From assembly GCA_965248975.1 (NCBI GenBank), contig CBDFKU010000018.1, positions 224,815-288,814 of the forward strand: 64,000 nucleotides of DNA. Reading direction: 5' to 3'. This document shows positions 9,516-17,198 of this stretch, in pieces. The notes under the pieces were generated by a model. That model saw only the letters and a program-made list of their open reading frames with translations, was not told where the DNA came from and ran no database searches. Source of the DNA: CBDFKU01 sp965248975. Its GTDB lineage: Bacteria > Chloroflexota > Dehalococcoidia > Lucifugimonadales > JAGWBF01. How positions within the stretch are numbered: position 1 is the first letter of the stretch; each line of letters begins with the position of its first letter. The translations under genes were made by a program, and so were the position numbers.

Positions 9516-10595
9516 GTGACGACTAGTGGTAACTTAGATGGTGTTGCCAGGGTGATCGTTGGAGTGGACACACATCTGGACGAACACGTGGCTGTAGCAA
9601 TCGACCACCATGGCGCACGGCTGGGTGAATACCGGCTGGCGACCACAGCCAAGGGTTACAAAGGCCTGGAGAGCTGGGCTATCGGCCTGGGCGGGGTCGC
9701 TACCTTTGGCATCGAAGGTACGGGCTCATATGGAGTGGGGTTGGCTCGACACCTTGCTCGGTGTGGCCACAAAGTTATCGAGGTCAACCGACCAGACAGG
9801 TCCACACGCCGTAGACTGGGCAAAAGCGACCCTCTCGATGCTGAAATGGCTGCACGATCCGTTCTCGCTGGGGTGGCCCGGGAGTCTCCCAAATCAGGTG
9901 TGGACAAGGTAGAGATGATCCGGGTTCTCAAGATCACCAAGGACTCTGGGATGAAGGCCCGCACCCAGGCCATGAACCAGATGAAAGCCCTTGTGGTCAC
10001 CGCACCTGTTGAATTGCGGGAGGATTTGGACGGACTGAATGCACGGAGGCTTGTGGACCGCTGCCGTAGCTTCCGCCCGGGTCGATTGGCGACGCCGACA
10101 GCTGCGGCCAAGCATGCACTTCGGTTACTTGCCCGTCGTCACAGCCATCTCACCTACGAGATCGAAGGTATCGACAAGGAGCTGGTCCGGCTCACCGCGG
10201 AGACTGCGCCGGCATTGGTCCACACCTTCGGAGTCGGAGCAGACACCGCAGCCACGCTTCTCGTTACTGCCGGCAGCAATCCCGAGCGACTGAGGTCGGA
10301 GTCCGCCTTCGCCGCCCTGTGCGGAGTAAACCCCATCCTTGCCTCTTCAGGCAAGACCAACCGCCATCGATTGAATCGCGGAGGCGATCGACACGCCAAT
10401 GCCGCACTCTATCGCGTTGTCCTTGTGCGACTCCGCCACGACGAGCGGACGAGGGAATATATGCAGCGTCGTACGAGAGAGGGGATGACAAAGCCTGAGA
10501 TCATCCGCTGTCTCAAACGCTACGTTGCTCGTCAGGTCTTTGCCATCTTGAGTGAGTTGGGACGTAAGAACCTGGCCTTACCAGCAGCTGCTTGA
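9516..10595 (+). CDS. IS110-family transposase (DEDD recombinase)
   Basis: 359 aa, the normal length. The RuvC-like N-terminal domain has IVGVDTHLDEHV (first Asp), FGIEGTGSYG (Glu) and GKSDPLDAEMAAR (Asp residues). The C-terminal transposase_20 domain has the helix-hairpin-helix region FGVGADTAATLLV and AALCGVNPILASSGKTNRHR with the conserved Ser. The start at 9516 follows AGGAGGAAGC. It appears intact and is therefore potentially active. Confidence 0.92.
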   Translation: MTTSGNLDGVARVIVGVDTHLDEHVAVAIDHHGARLGEYRLATTAKGYKGLESWAIGLGGVATFGIEGTGSYGVGLARHLARCGHKVIEVNRPDRSTRRRLGKSDPLDAEMAARSVLAGVARESPKSGVDKVEMIRVLKITKDSGMKARTQAMNQMKALVVTAPVELREDLDGLNARRLVDRCRSFRPGRLATPTAAAKHALRLLARRHSHLTYEIEGIDKELVRLTAETAPALVHTFGVGADTAATLLVTAGSNPERLRSESAFAALCGVNPILASSGKTNRHRLNRGGDRHANAALYRVVLVRLRHDERTREYMQRRTREGMTKPEIIRCLKRYVARQVFAILSELGRKNLALPAAA

Positions 10596-10911
10596 CATCT
10601 ATAGGAGCATCACATTGGGACCCGAGAGATCAGGTGCTGGATGGGGGTCTGGTGAGCTCTCTGAGGGCCCTGTTATAGCGTCTGCGGTTTTGGATGGTTT
10701 TGGCCTTCACCTCCTTGTATCTTGGTTTGGGTGTGTAACAATCACTTCACTTAGGTGGATCGGGGTGCGGCAGACCGGTTTCTCCTTGGTTATGGAAGAC
10801 CGCCAGAAAGCGAGGGTCGCCGCACCCCTTCCGAATAGAGCCCGAACAGTTGCCTGGGCCAACCAAGCCCGCATCTTGCAAGGACGGGCCAATAATTCGC
10901 AGGAGGTGCTC

Positions 10912-11873
10912 GTGGAGCAAGAATCGATCTACGTAGGCATTGATGTAGCCAAGGCCCAGGTGGACGTCGCAGTCCGTCCTACGGACGACAGATGGGAGGT
11001 TTCCCATGACGAGACAGGAGTCCGGCAGCTGGTCTCCCAGCTGAAGGCCCTTGAACCGGTCATGGTGTTGCTGAGGCTTCGGGCGGCTTGGAAGTGCCGC
11101 TGGTGGCTGCCTTGGCAGCCGACGCGGTGCCTGTGGTCGTCGTCAACCCCCGCCAGGTGCGGGACTTCGCCAGGGCCACCGGGAAGCTGGCCAAGACCGA
11201 CGCTCTGGACGCGGCGGTTCTGGCTCACTTCGCCGAAGCGGTTCGTCCACCCGTGCGCCCTCTGCGAGACGCCGAGACCCAGGCCCTTAACTCCCTGGCT
11301 GCCCGCAGGCACCAGGTGATGACCATGCTGGTCTCGGAGAAGAACCGCTTGAGCGCCGCCGCCATCGCCGTCCGTCCCCGCATCGAGGCCCACATTGCAT
11401 GGCTGGAGCGAGAGCTGGACGACCTGGATGAGGGACTGCGGCAGACTCTCCGCCAGAGTCCCGTATGGCGAGAGAAGGATGACCTCCTGCGCACCGTTCC
11501 CGGCGTGGGAGAACAAGTCTCCATCTCTCTCCTGGCCTATCTGCCGGAGCTGGGCACGCTGGACCGCCGGCAGATCGCCGCCCTGGTAGGGGTGGCTCCC
11601 TTCAACCGGGACAGCGGCACCCTGCGGGGCAAACGCACCGTCTGGGGTGGACGCGCCCGCATCCGCGCCGCCCTGTACATGGGAGCGCTGGTTGCCAGTC
11701 GCTTCAACCCTGTTATCAGGGACTTCTACCAGCGGCTGCTGGCCGCTGGTAAGCCCAAGAAGCTGGCCCTCACAGCCTGCATGCGCAAGCTGCTCGTTAT
11801 CCTCAACTCCATGCTCAAGCATCGCTCACCCTGGCGCGACCTGACTCCGGCAGTCGCCGGTCATTCCTCTTGA
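10912..11873 (+). pseudogene. Second IS110-type transposase, frameshifted (copy A)
   Basis: Starts at a GTG preceded by AGGAGG. The N-terminal part reads SIYVGIDVAKAQVDVAV; the frame is lost near 11066, where VMVLLE should continue as ASGGLEVPL but one G is missing, and the rest (LEVPLVAALAADAVPV onward to 11873) lies in another frame. The break falls at the catalytic Glu of the DEDD set. The downstream part retains KTDALDAAVLAHF and the C-terminal LVGVAPFNRDSG. Copy B at 57420 carries the same lesion, so it predates duplication of the composite. Confidence 0.8.
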
Positions 11874-12195
11874 CTTTCAAGACAGTTGCTTTCTGCGTTG
11901 TAGGATCTCTTGCCGTCTTCCCTTGAGCACGTCAGATGGTGTCACGTTGGCCAGGGCCTTGTGATAGCGCCGGTAGTTGTAGTAGCTGACGAACGCCGCG
12001 ATAGCCGCATCGAGGTCAGAGGGCAACTCATAGGGCACCTGGTTTACGTCCCGTTTGATGCTCTGGTGGTAGCGCTCCAGCTTCCCGTTGGTCTGAGGGT
12101 GGAAAGGGGTTGCCAGGATGTGCTTGATGCCAACCATACCCAGGTAGTCCCTGAATGCCCTCGAGACATAGCCCGGGCCGTTGTCACTCAGCAGC

Positions 12196-12858
12196 CTAGT
12201 ACTCAGTCAACCTGTGATTTGAAGGATATAGCCGATGGAGTTTCGCCCTAGCATCTTGGGTGTTGAAGCGCCAATGGATAGAGGCTCGGGCGGCGTTTCG
12301 CTCCCCCTCCAGGGCCTGAATTTCTCGGCGGAGGGCAGCCTCATCGGGGACACGCCTCCTCAGGCAAGATCGGGCCAGGACGCTGAACTCGATCTCCGCC
12401 ATGTTGAGCCAACTGCCGTGTTTGGGGGTGTGGTGGAACTCCAGCCGCTTTACGATACGCCGGGCCTCAGGGGCAGGAAAGGCCTCGTACAGGGAAGCCG
12501 GGCGATGAGTGTTCAGGTTATCCAGAACAACTCGCACCACCGGGGCCTCCGGGTAGGCCTCATCCACCAACCAACGCATCTGACGGGCGAAGTCCTGCTG
12601 GGTCCGCCGCTGGGTGATGGCCACGTGTCTCCAGCCCTGCAGCGGCTCGCAGGTCAGGAACAGGTTCCGGGTGCCCTCCCTTCGGTACTCGTAGTCCTGT
12701 CGCCGCGGCTGTCCCGGCTTCGCTGGGAGGGGCGGCCGTGGCTCGCTCAACAGCTGAGTCGAGGTCTCGTCAAAGCAGACCACCGGCCGCCGGGGGTCAT
12801 AGGGCTCGGCATACAGGTCCAGCACATCCTCCATGGCTGCCACAAAGTCGGCGCTCAC
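12196..12858 (-). CDS. IS630 transposase, C-terminal (orfB) catalytic part
   Basis: 220 aa from a GTG start, or expressed as a fusion with orfA by -1 frameshifting (see 12855-13328). It carries the DDE core: VVCFDETSTQLL (first Asp), VRVVLDNLNTHRP (second Asp) and HGSWLNMAEIEFSVLARSCL (Glu). The coding frame runs to the last base of the inverted repeat; the TAG stop is supplied by the duplicated CTAG target outside the element. Confidence 0.88.
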   Translation of the reverse strand: MSADFVAAMEDVLDLYAEPYDPRRPVVCFDETSTQLLSEPRPPLPAKPGQPRRQDYEYRREGTRNLFLTCEPLQGWRHVAITQRRTQQDFARQMRWLVDEAYPEAPVVRVVLDNLNTHRPASLYEAFPAPEARRIVKRLEFHHTPKHGSWLNMAEIEFSVLARSCLRRRVPDEAALRREIQALEGERNAARASIHWRFNTQDARAKLHRLYPSNHRLTEY

Positions 12859-13421
12859 CTTAGGAATACACCATTCCTTCTTCTGCCACGGCTTAAGAAC
12901 GTTTTTTTGAGCCGCTTGCGGATGCCTTCATGGGACATGGAGGGCACCAACCCTAGCTCTACCACTTTCCCGGCCAACAGCCGCAGGGTCCAGTGGTCGT
13001 GGCCCTCCGGCGCGGCGCTGCAGGCCAGGGCGATGAGGTGGGCCTCTCCCTTGTCGTCCAGCTTCCTCCGTGGCCTGGGCCTGGGCCTTTCCAGCAAAGC
13101 CCCCTTCATGCCCTCTTCAGCGAAACGCCGCTTGATGCGGAACACTGTGCCTACGGAGACGTCCAAGGCCTCAGACACCTTGGGAGCCTTCCAACCCTCA
13201 TCGCTCTTTAGTAGAATCCTCGCCCGGGTCATCACACGAGCCCGGCTCTTCCCACTTCGAATCAATTGCTGGAGTTGTTCCCGGTCTTCCTGGTCCAAGC
13301 GCACCCTATACTTTTCCCGTCGTCCCATCACTGCCACCCCTTGGGTAGATTCTGTCTTCCCAAAGGGTAGCAACTTTGAGTGATTTCTTAAATAATTACC
13401 AACACCGAGTTGACTGAGTAC
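12199..13421 (-). mobile_element. IS630-family element, copy 1
   Basis: Bounded by a perfect 13-bp inverted repeat (GTACTCAGTCAAC at the left, its complement at the right) and a duplicated TA inside CTAG, the classic IS630 target. The uninterrupted target is visible at 58704-58707. Length 1223 bp. It carries overlapping orfA and orfB on the minus strand. Confidence 0.93.
12855..13328 (-). CDS. IS630 transposase, N-terminal (orfA) HTH part
   Basis: 157 aa from the ATG at 13328, with helix-turn-helix segments (APKVSEALDVSVGTVFRIKR) and a second HTH near the end (SHEGIRKRLKKT). It overlaps orfB by 4 nt. A run of seven A (minus strand, 12902-12908) lies in Lys-Lys-Thr codons; slipping back one base gives KPWQKKEWCIPKVSADF, the conserved IS630 joint, so programmed -1 frameshifting very probably makes the full transposase. 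Confidence 0.85.
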   Translation of the reverse strand: MGRREKYRVRLDQEDREQLQQLIRSGKSRARVMTRARILLKSDEGWKAPKVSEALDVSVGTVFRIKRRFAEEGMKGALLERPRPRPRRKLDDKGEAHLIALACSAAPEGHDHWTLRLLAGKVVELGLVPSMSHEGIRKRLKKTFLSRGRRRNGVFLR

Positions 13422-13596
13422 TAGTGCGGTCTGTGACTGGAACTTGATCCATGCCGGTCCTGTCCACAGCATCCTGGACCACCTCGATGAAGGAGTCGGC
13501 CGTCATGTCTTCCTGGAGCCTGTGAGCCAGGATGAAGCGGGAGTAGTCGTCCATCACGGTCACCAGGTAGTAGTAGCCTGTCCCACAAGTGGGAAG

Positions 13597-15293
13597 TGGT
13601 GAATAGAACCGCGTTAGGTCGTTAGGTGTGTTTCCGAGGTGACATCAACGAAGAGATGGAGATGTCGCTTTGACCAGGGTTTGCTTTACGACCCTGGCTG
13701 GGAAGTGCTAGGGGAATGCTGGATTGAAGGGTGAGGGTTGCTGTAGTGACAGCAGTTGCTGTCAGAGAGTGGGGAGAGGCTCTAGGCCGTGGATACTTGA
13801 GTGGAGAGGGAGGCTCGGGGTCTCCACGCCTTCCAGAGGGTGCGGAGGTTGAAGGCGATAGCAAGCACCGTCCATTCGGCCTTCACGTTGGCAAGGCCAC
13901 GCAACAGGAACCTCCGTGCCCTCAGTTGCTCCTTAAAGATTCCGAAGACGGGTTCGATCAACTGCTTTCTCAGATTGTAAGCCGTCCTGGCTGCCTCGGT
14001 AGACATCCATTCTCTGTGATCCCGCAGTGCACGGTCGTATGGTCCGATTTCTAGTTTGCGTCCCCGTTGGTAGTCCCTGGTGCAGACTCCAAAAGCGGGG
14101 CAGTTGCGGCAGGCGGAGACAGAGACTGGTCGGTATACCCGGACCGGCATTCCTTTGTTTGTCGACGAACTGGAGAAGCGCAATCTCTTTCCCTGAGGAC
14201 AGATGTAGCTGTCGTTATCCTCGTCATAGGTGAATCGGTCCTTATGATAGGGGTTGTCCAGAGGTCGGGCCATATCCGGCATTGCCACTTGCTGACCTTT
14301 ACGGTGACTCGCCTCCAGGTGCCCGCCTCCACAATAGCCGGCGTCAGCCAACGTCACCGGAGTCCTGGCTCCTGTAACACCCTCTGCCTGTTCCATCATC
14401 GGAGTCAACTGGAAGGCGTCATTGGTTTGATCCACAACGTCCACGGCGGTCAGCAGCATGCCGGTCGTCTTTCCGCCTGATGCCAGCGGTGAAACCATAG
14501 CCTGGGCGTTGTAGCTGGGCACGAATCCCTGACGGGTCTTCATAAGTCTTGCGTCCCAATCGGTCAGGTTGATGCGCTTGCGATTCTGCTCAGAAGCCAA
14601 CTCGTCCATCGCATGACGAATCTGCTCCCTCAGCACTCTCTTGTTGGCTAACTCCTCCGGCAGATGTAAGGCAGGGGTATCCTCACCTCCTTCGTTCTGA
14701 TCTTCAAGGTCGGCTATCGCCTTCCCCACCCTGTTCAATAACCGGCCCAACTCCTCGGCATTGTAGGTCCTATCTCTGGCCGCATTGGCACCCACCTTAG
14801 TTCCGTCAACCGCCTGAACCGCCAGGTCCACCAGTTTCATAGTTACCGCCGTGCGCACTGTGCGCTCGAACAGCTTCCTCATGGCTCGGCGATGATCCCT
14901 GTAGAACCGCCACAGGGTGTTGTGGTCGGGATGCTGCCACCCAGTCAGCCACAGGTACGGTATCTGGTCGCGGCAGGCCGCCTCCAACTTGCGACAGGAG
15001 CGCATCCCGGTCATGAAGCCGTACAACCACACGCTTAGCAACGCACGAGGATGGTAGGCCGGCGCTCCCATCGGGTCGCCGTCTATCTCCACGCCGAGCT
15101 CAGCCCAGCCTTCCCTATCCAGTGCGTCCAGAAACTCGGCCACGAATCGGGCTGGATGGTCTAACGGCAACAGTTCGTCAAGAGAAGGCGGCAGCAGCCA
15201 CATCTGATCGCGGTCCATATCTCGAAGCGGCATCTCCATCTCTCCTTCGTTGATGTCGCCTCTAAGGTACACCTAACACGGGTTCATTCACCA
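13597..15293 (-). mobile_element. IS1182-family element 1
   Basis: Ends are imperfect inverted repeats beginning TGGTGAAT (13597, and the complement ending at 15293). Similarity continues inward for about 65 bp through GTTAGGTGT and GACATCAACGAAG to the transposase start context, so the left end holds an inverted copy of the region around the start codon. No target duplication was recognised. It follows the break in IS3 copy A, and an unrelated IS3 remnant lies to its right. Confidence 0.8.
13782..15233 (-). CDS. IS1182-family transposase
   Basis: About 483 aa. The DUF772-type N-terminal domain has MWLLPPSLDELLPLDHPAR, and the DDE domain has QAVDGTKVGANA (Asp), TLADAGYCGG (Asp) and LIEPVFGIFKEQLRARRFL (Glu). 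A Cys cluster (CRNCPAFGVCTR) is typical of the family. The ATG at 15233 has AAGGAG 8 nt upstream; 15239 is an alternative. It looks intact. Confidence 0.9.
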   Translation of the reverse strand: MPLRDMDRDQMWLLPPSLDELLPLDHPARFVAEFLDALDREGWAELGVEIDGDPMGAPAYHPRALLSVWLYGFMTGMRSCRKLEAACRDQIPYLWLTGWQHPDHNTLWRFYRDHRRAMRKLFERTVRTAVTMKLVDLAVQAVDGTKVGANAARDRTYNAEELGRLLNRVGKAIADLEDQNEGGEDTPALHLPEELANKRVLREQIRHAMDELASEQNRKRINLTDWDARLMKTRQGFVPSYNAQAMVSPLASGGKTTGMLLTAVDVVDQTNDAFQLTPMMEQAEGVTGARTPVTLADAGYCGGGHLEASHRKGQQVAMPDMARPLDNPYHKDRFTYDEDNDSYICPQGKRLRFSSSSTNKGMPVRVYRPVSVSACRNCPAFGVCTRDYQRGRKLEIGPYDRALRDHREWMSTEAARTAYNLRKQLIEPVFGIFKEQLRARRFLLRGLANVKAEWTVLAIAFNLRTLWKAWRPRASLSTQVSTA

Positions 15294-15307
15294 GGTCCCT
15301 GACTTCT

Positions 15308-15623
15308 GAGACAGCCTCATCCACCACTCCGACCACGGCGCCCAGTACACGGCCCTCGCCTTCGGCCGCACGCTCCAGGCTGCCGGGCTCCAGGGGTCGA
15401 TGGGGCCGTGGGCCATGCCCTTGATAACGCGGTGGCGGAGAGCTTCTTCGCCACCCTGCAGACCGAGCTCCTCGACCGCTGCTCCTGGTCAACGCGCCAG
15501 CAGCTCCGATCAGCGATCTTCGAGTACATAGAGGGGTTCTACAACCGGCAACGGCGCCATTCCACGTTGGGCTACCTGAGCCCCATGGAGTACGAGAGGA
15601 GGTGGCAGGACGTGTCCGCTTAG
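15308..15623 (+). pseudogene. Remnant of another IS3-family orfB
   Basis: Begins at SLIHHSDHGAQYTALAF in one frame, shifts near 15400 and continues as GHALDNAVAESFFATLQTEL in another, ending RRHSTLGYLSPMEYERRW. This is the C-terminal third of an IS150-like integrase, keeping the Asp and Glu of the DDE set but lacking its N-terminus; the left side abuts the IS1182 element. It is not the same element as the IS3 at 58385. Confidence 0.85.
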
Positions 15624-16585
15624 GTTATGCTCCGTCTAGTTACGTAGTGTCGACATGTCCACCGAACCGGGGTAACACCAGTCCTTTTGGGGCTGATTAG
15701 AACTGCCGCCACTGACGAAGTCCGCGAGATCGTCTACAGTACTGCGGAAAAGTGTTGGCATGACGCCGATCCCGACAGAGAGGAGGACGCCCTCAGGAGA
15801 GCTCTTCCCAAGGTGCTGAGGAGGCTCATTTGGCTTGCGAGGATCCAGAGGTGGACCGAACAACCGACGCCCTTCGGCGGTTGCGGGGCAAGACAGCACG
15901 GAGTCGCGCCCCTGACTACGTTCTGCGAAAAGCGATAATTGAAGGTAGTTGTAGGTGGTGCCTTTGATTGGGGAATAGTCGATGTTGCGAGTAGGTGGGC
16001 GGCCAAACCGCCTATCGGTCATGCCCCGAGTGCTCGCGTCAATCTGGATATGAGTAGGCCCGAACCTTAGAAAAGCAGACCACCTGCTGCTGTTGGCATA
16101 CTAGCTTGCTACGCGGCCAAGGTCTCCGCAAGCGACTGGACGATCTTTGGTACCCACAATCGCTCTGTATGCTCCACTCTGCTCGAACTCCCCGTCCAGT
16201 CTCTTAATGTCGGTTGAGAACCGCCCAGCGAGAACGTCAAATGGAAAGTTCTTACTGCCCTGTTGGGTCCACCATAGGAGATTCGAACCACGGAGCATGA
16301 GGACCGGTATCGATTCGCCCCGGTTCAGACCGTGCCGGACACTGACTGCGGCAACCATGCTTCGGCCGCCATCGAATACTGTGCTTCCCATCCATCGAAA
16401 TACGCCAGCTCATCGTCAGCCCGGTTTCCCGTGCGTAGGCTCGTTCACCTGAAAGGTTAGCCAGGGCTGAACGGCATCCAGCAACGATTAATAGCCGGAT
16501 TCTGGGAAAGTGTACGTACGCTACGTCTGTACGGACATGTATGTACGCTCCAGACATATCCTAGGCCATATATTTGACTGCCTTA
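15624..16585. other. Gene-poor stretch between IS remnants
   Basis: No convincing conserved gene. Only short open frames occur, including the doubtful one at 16101-16391. Near 16512-16555 there are two imperfect direct repeats containing GTACGTACGCTAC and GTATGTACGCTCC. Probably decayed mobile DNA. Confidence 0.5.
16101..16391 (-). CDS. Doubtful small hypothetical protein
   Basis: 96-aa open frame with a plausible protein-like composition (GSNLLWWTQQGSKNFPFDV) but no recognised domain, no clear ribosome binding site, and surroundings of decayed mobile DNA. It may be part of a larger lost gene or not a gene at all. Confidence 0.2.
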   Translation of the reverse strand: MGSTVFDGGRSMVAAVSVRHGLNRGESIPVLMLRGSNLLWWTQQGSKNFPFDVLAGRFSTDIKRLDGEFEQSGAYRAIVGTKDRPVACGDLGRVAS

Positions 16586-16589
16586 TAGC

Positions 16590-17176
16590 CATTACTTGCC
16601 GACTGGGGCTCATCCTCCACCGGAAGGAAATGCTCTCCTGGGGCCATTTCCGCTGAATCTCTGGAGGTAGCGGCCTGGTCGGCTGTGGCAGGCGCCCTCC
16701 GGGACCCACAGGTCCTAGTTGAGGAGTATCGCAGTCTTCTGGAGGCCTCGAACTCGGCCTCCGAATTGGAGCATCAGCGCAAAAGGATTGATCTTGCGCT
16801 GAAGCAGGTCCGGCTCCAAGAAGACCGGATTACTCAAGCATACGTCAATGAAGCCATGGACCTTCAACGCTACAAGATGGAGATGGATCGGCTCCGAGCC
16901 CGGAACAAGGAGTTGGAGGGTATCTCCCGTGACTTGGACCGCAGGGCAGAGCAGGGGAGGGACGCCGAGAGTGCGCTTCACCACCTCCAGACCTTTTGCC
17001 GCCGCGTGGCAGAGGGTCTGGACAACATGTCATTCGAGGAGAGGCGGCAACTTCTGCGGCTGGTGGTCCATCGCATCACGGTGGAAAACGAGATCGCGAG
17101 GATCGATACCGTTATTCCAGGCCCACATGCTGATGGTCAATTGCATACACGCCGTGCTGAGCTTGTCGAAGGATGA
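16590..17176 (+). pseudogene. Large serine recombinase, C-terminal remnant
   Basis: The open frame can be followed from about 16590 (KCSPGAISAESLEVAAWSAV, the tail of the recombinase zinc ribbon) through a long coiled coil (LALKQVRLQEDRITQAYVN) to SFEERRQLLRLVVHRITVEN, the typical C-terminus of site-specific serine recombinases. The catalytic N-terminal domain and most of the zinc domain are missing. The final residues run into a palindromic repeat at 17151. It marks a lost integrative element. Confidence 0.75.
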
Positions 17177-17177
17177 G
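17151..17177. repeat. Dispersed palindromic-type repeat, copy 1
   Basis: Contains CTGAGCTTGTCGAAGGATGA, a widespread intergenic repeat type (half of a CTGAGC..GTCGAA palindrome). A related pair lies at 18792-18850. Confidence 0.5.
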
Positions 17178-17198
17178 AGGCCGGGCCAGCCGCGATCC

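Larger units (their letters stand above)
9297..10611 (+). mobile_element. IS110-family insertion sequence, apparently complete
   Basis: Boundaries were deduced by comparison with the empty site in copy B: there GTGGGAC (ends 57119) runs directly into ACATTGGG, whereas here about 1.3 kb separates the two. The right end reads CATCTATAGGAGCATC. As usual for IS110, there are no long terminal inverted repeats and no obvious target duplication beyond one C. One intact transposase gene lies inside. Confidence 0.8.
9271..13579. mobile_element. IS3/IS110-type composite, copy A, disrupted
   Basis: Starts with the 26-bp CTGTTAGC...GTGGGAC end also found at 57094, and from about 10613 to 12199 follows 57121-58707 with only one difference noticed (11891, Lys versus Glu). 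It is interrupted by an IS110 element (9297-10611) and an IS630 element (12199-13421), and is cut at 13579, where the IS3 orfB sequence stops abruptly ahead of an IS1182 element. Copy B shows the intact layout. Confidence 0.8.
11877..13579 (-). pseudogene. IS3-family orfB (copy A), split by IS630 and truncated
   Basis: Two blocks (11877-12195 and 13425-13579) match the intact orfB at 58385-59299. The C-terminal block has FHPQTNGKLERYHQ with the catalytic Glu. IS630 sits between the blocks at a CTAG site. At 13579 the gene ends abruptly, a few bases before an IS1182 element, so the N-terminal half and all of orfA are absent. Confidence 0.85.

Noticed and set aside
12235..13383. Long plus-strand frame across IS630 copy 1
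   Set aside because: Shadow of the minus-strand transposase, whose DDE motifs and frameshift site are clear.
15687..15938. 83-aa plus-strand frame in the gene-poor stretch
   Set aside because: No domain, no ribosome binding site, low conservation signal.
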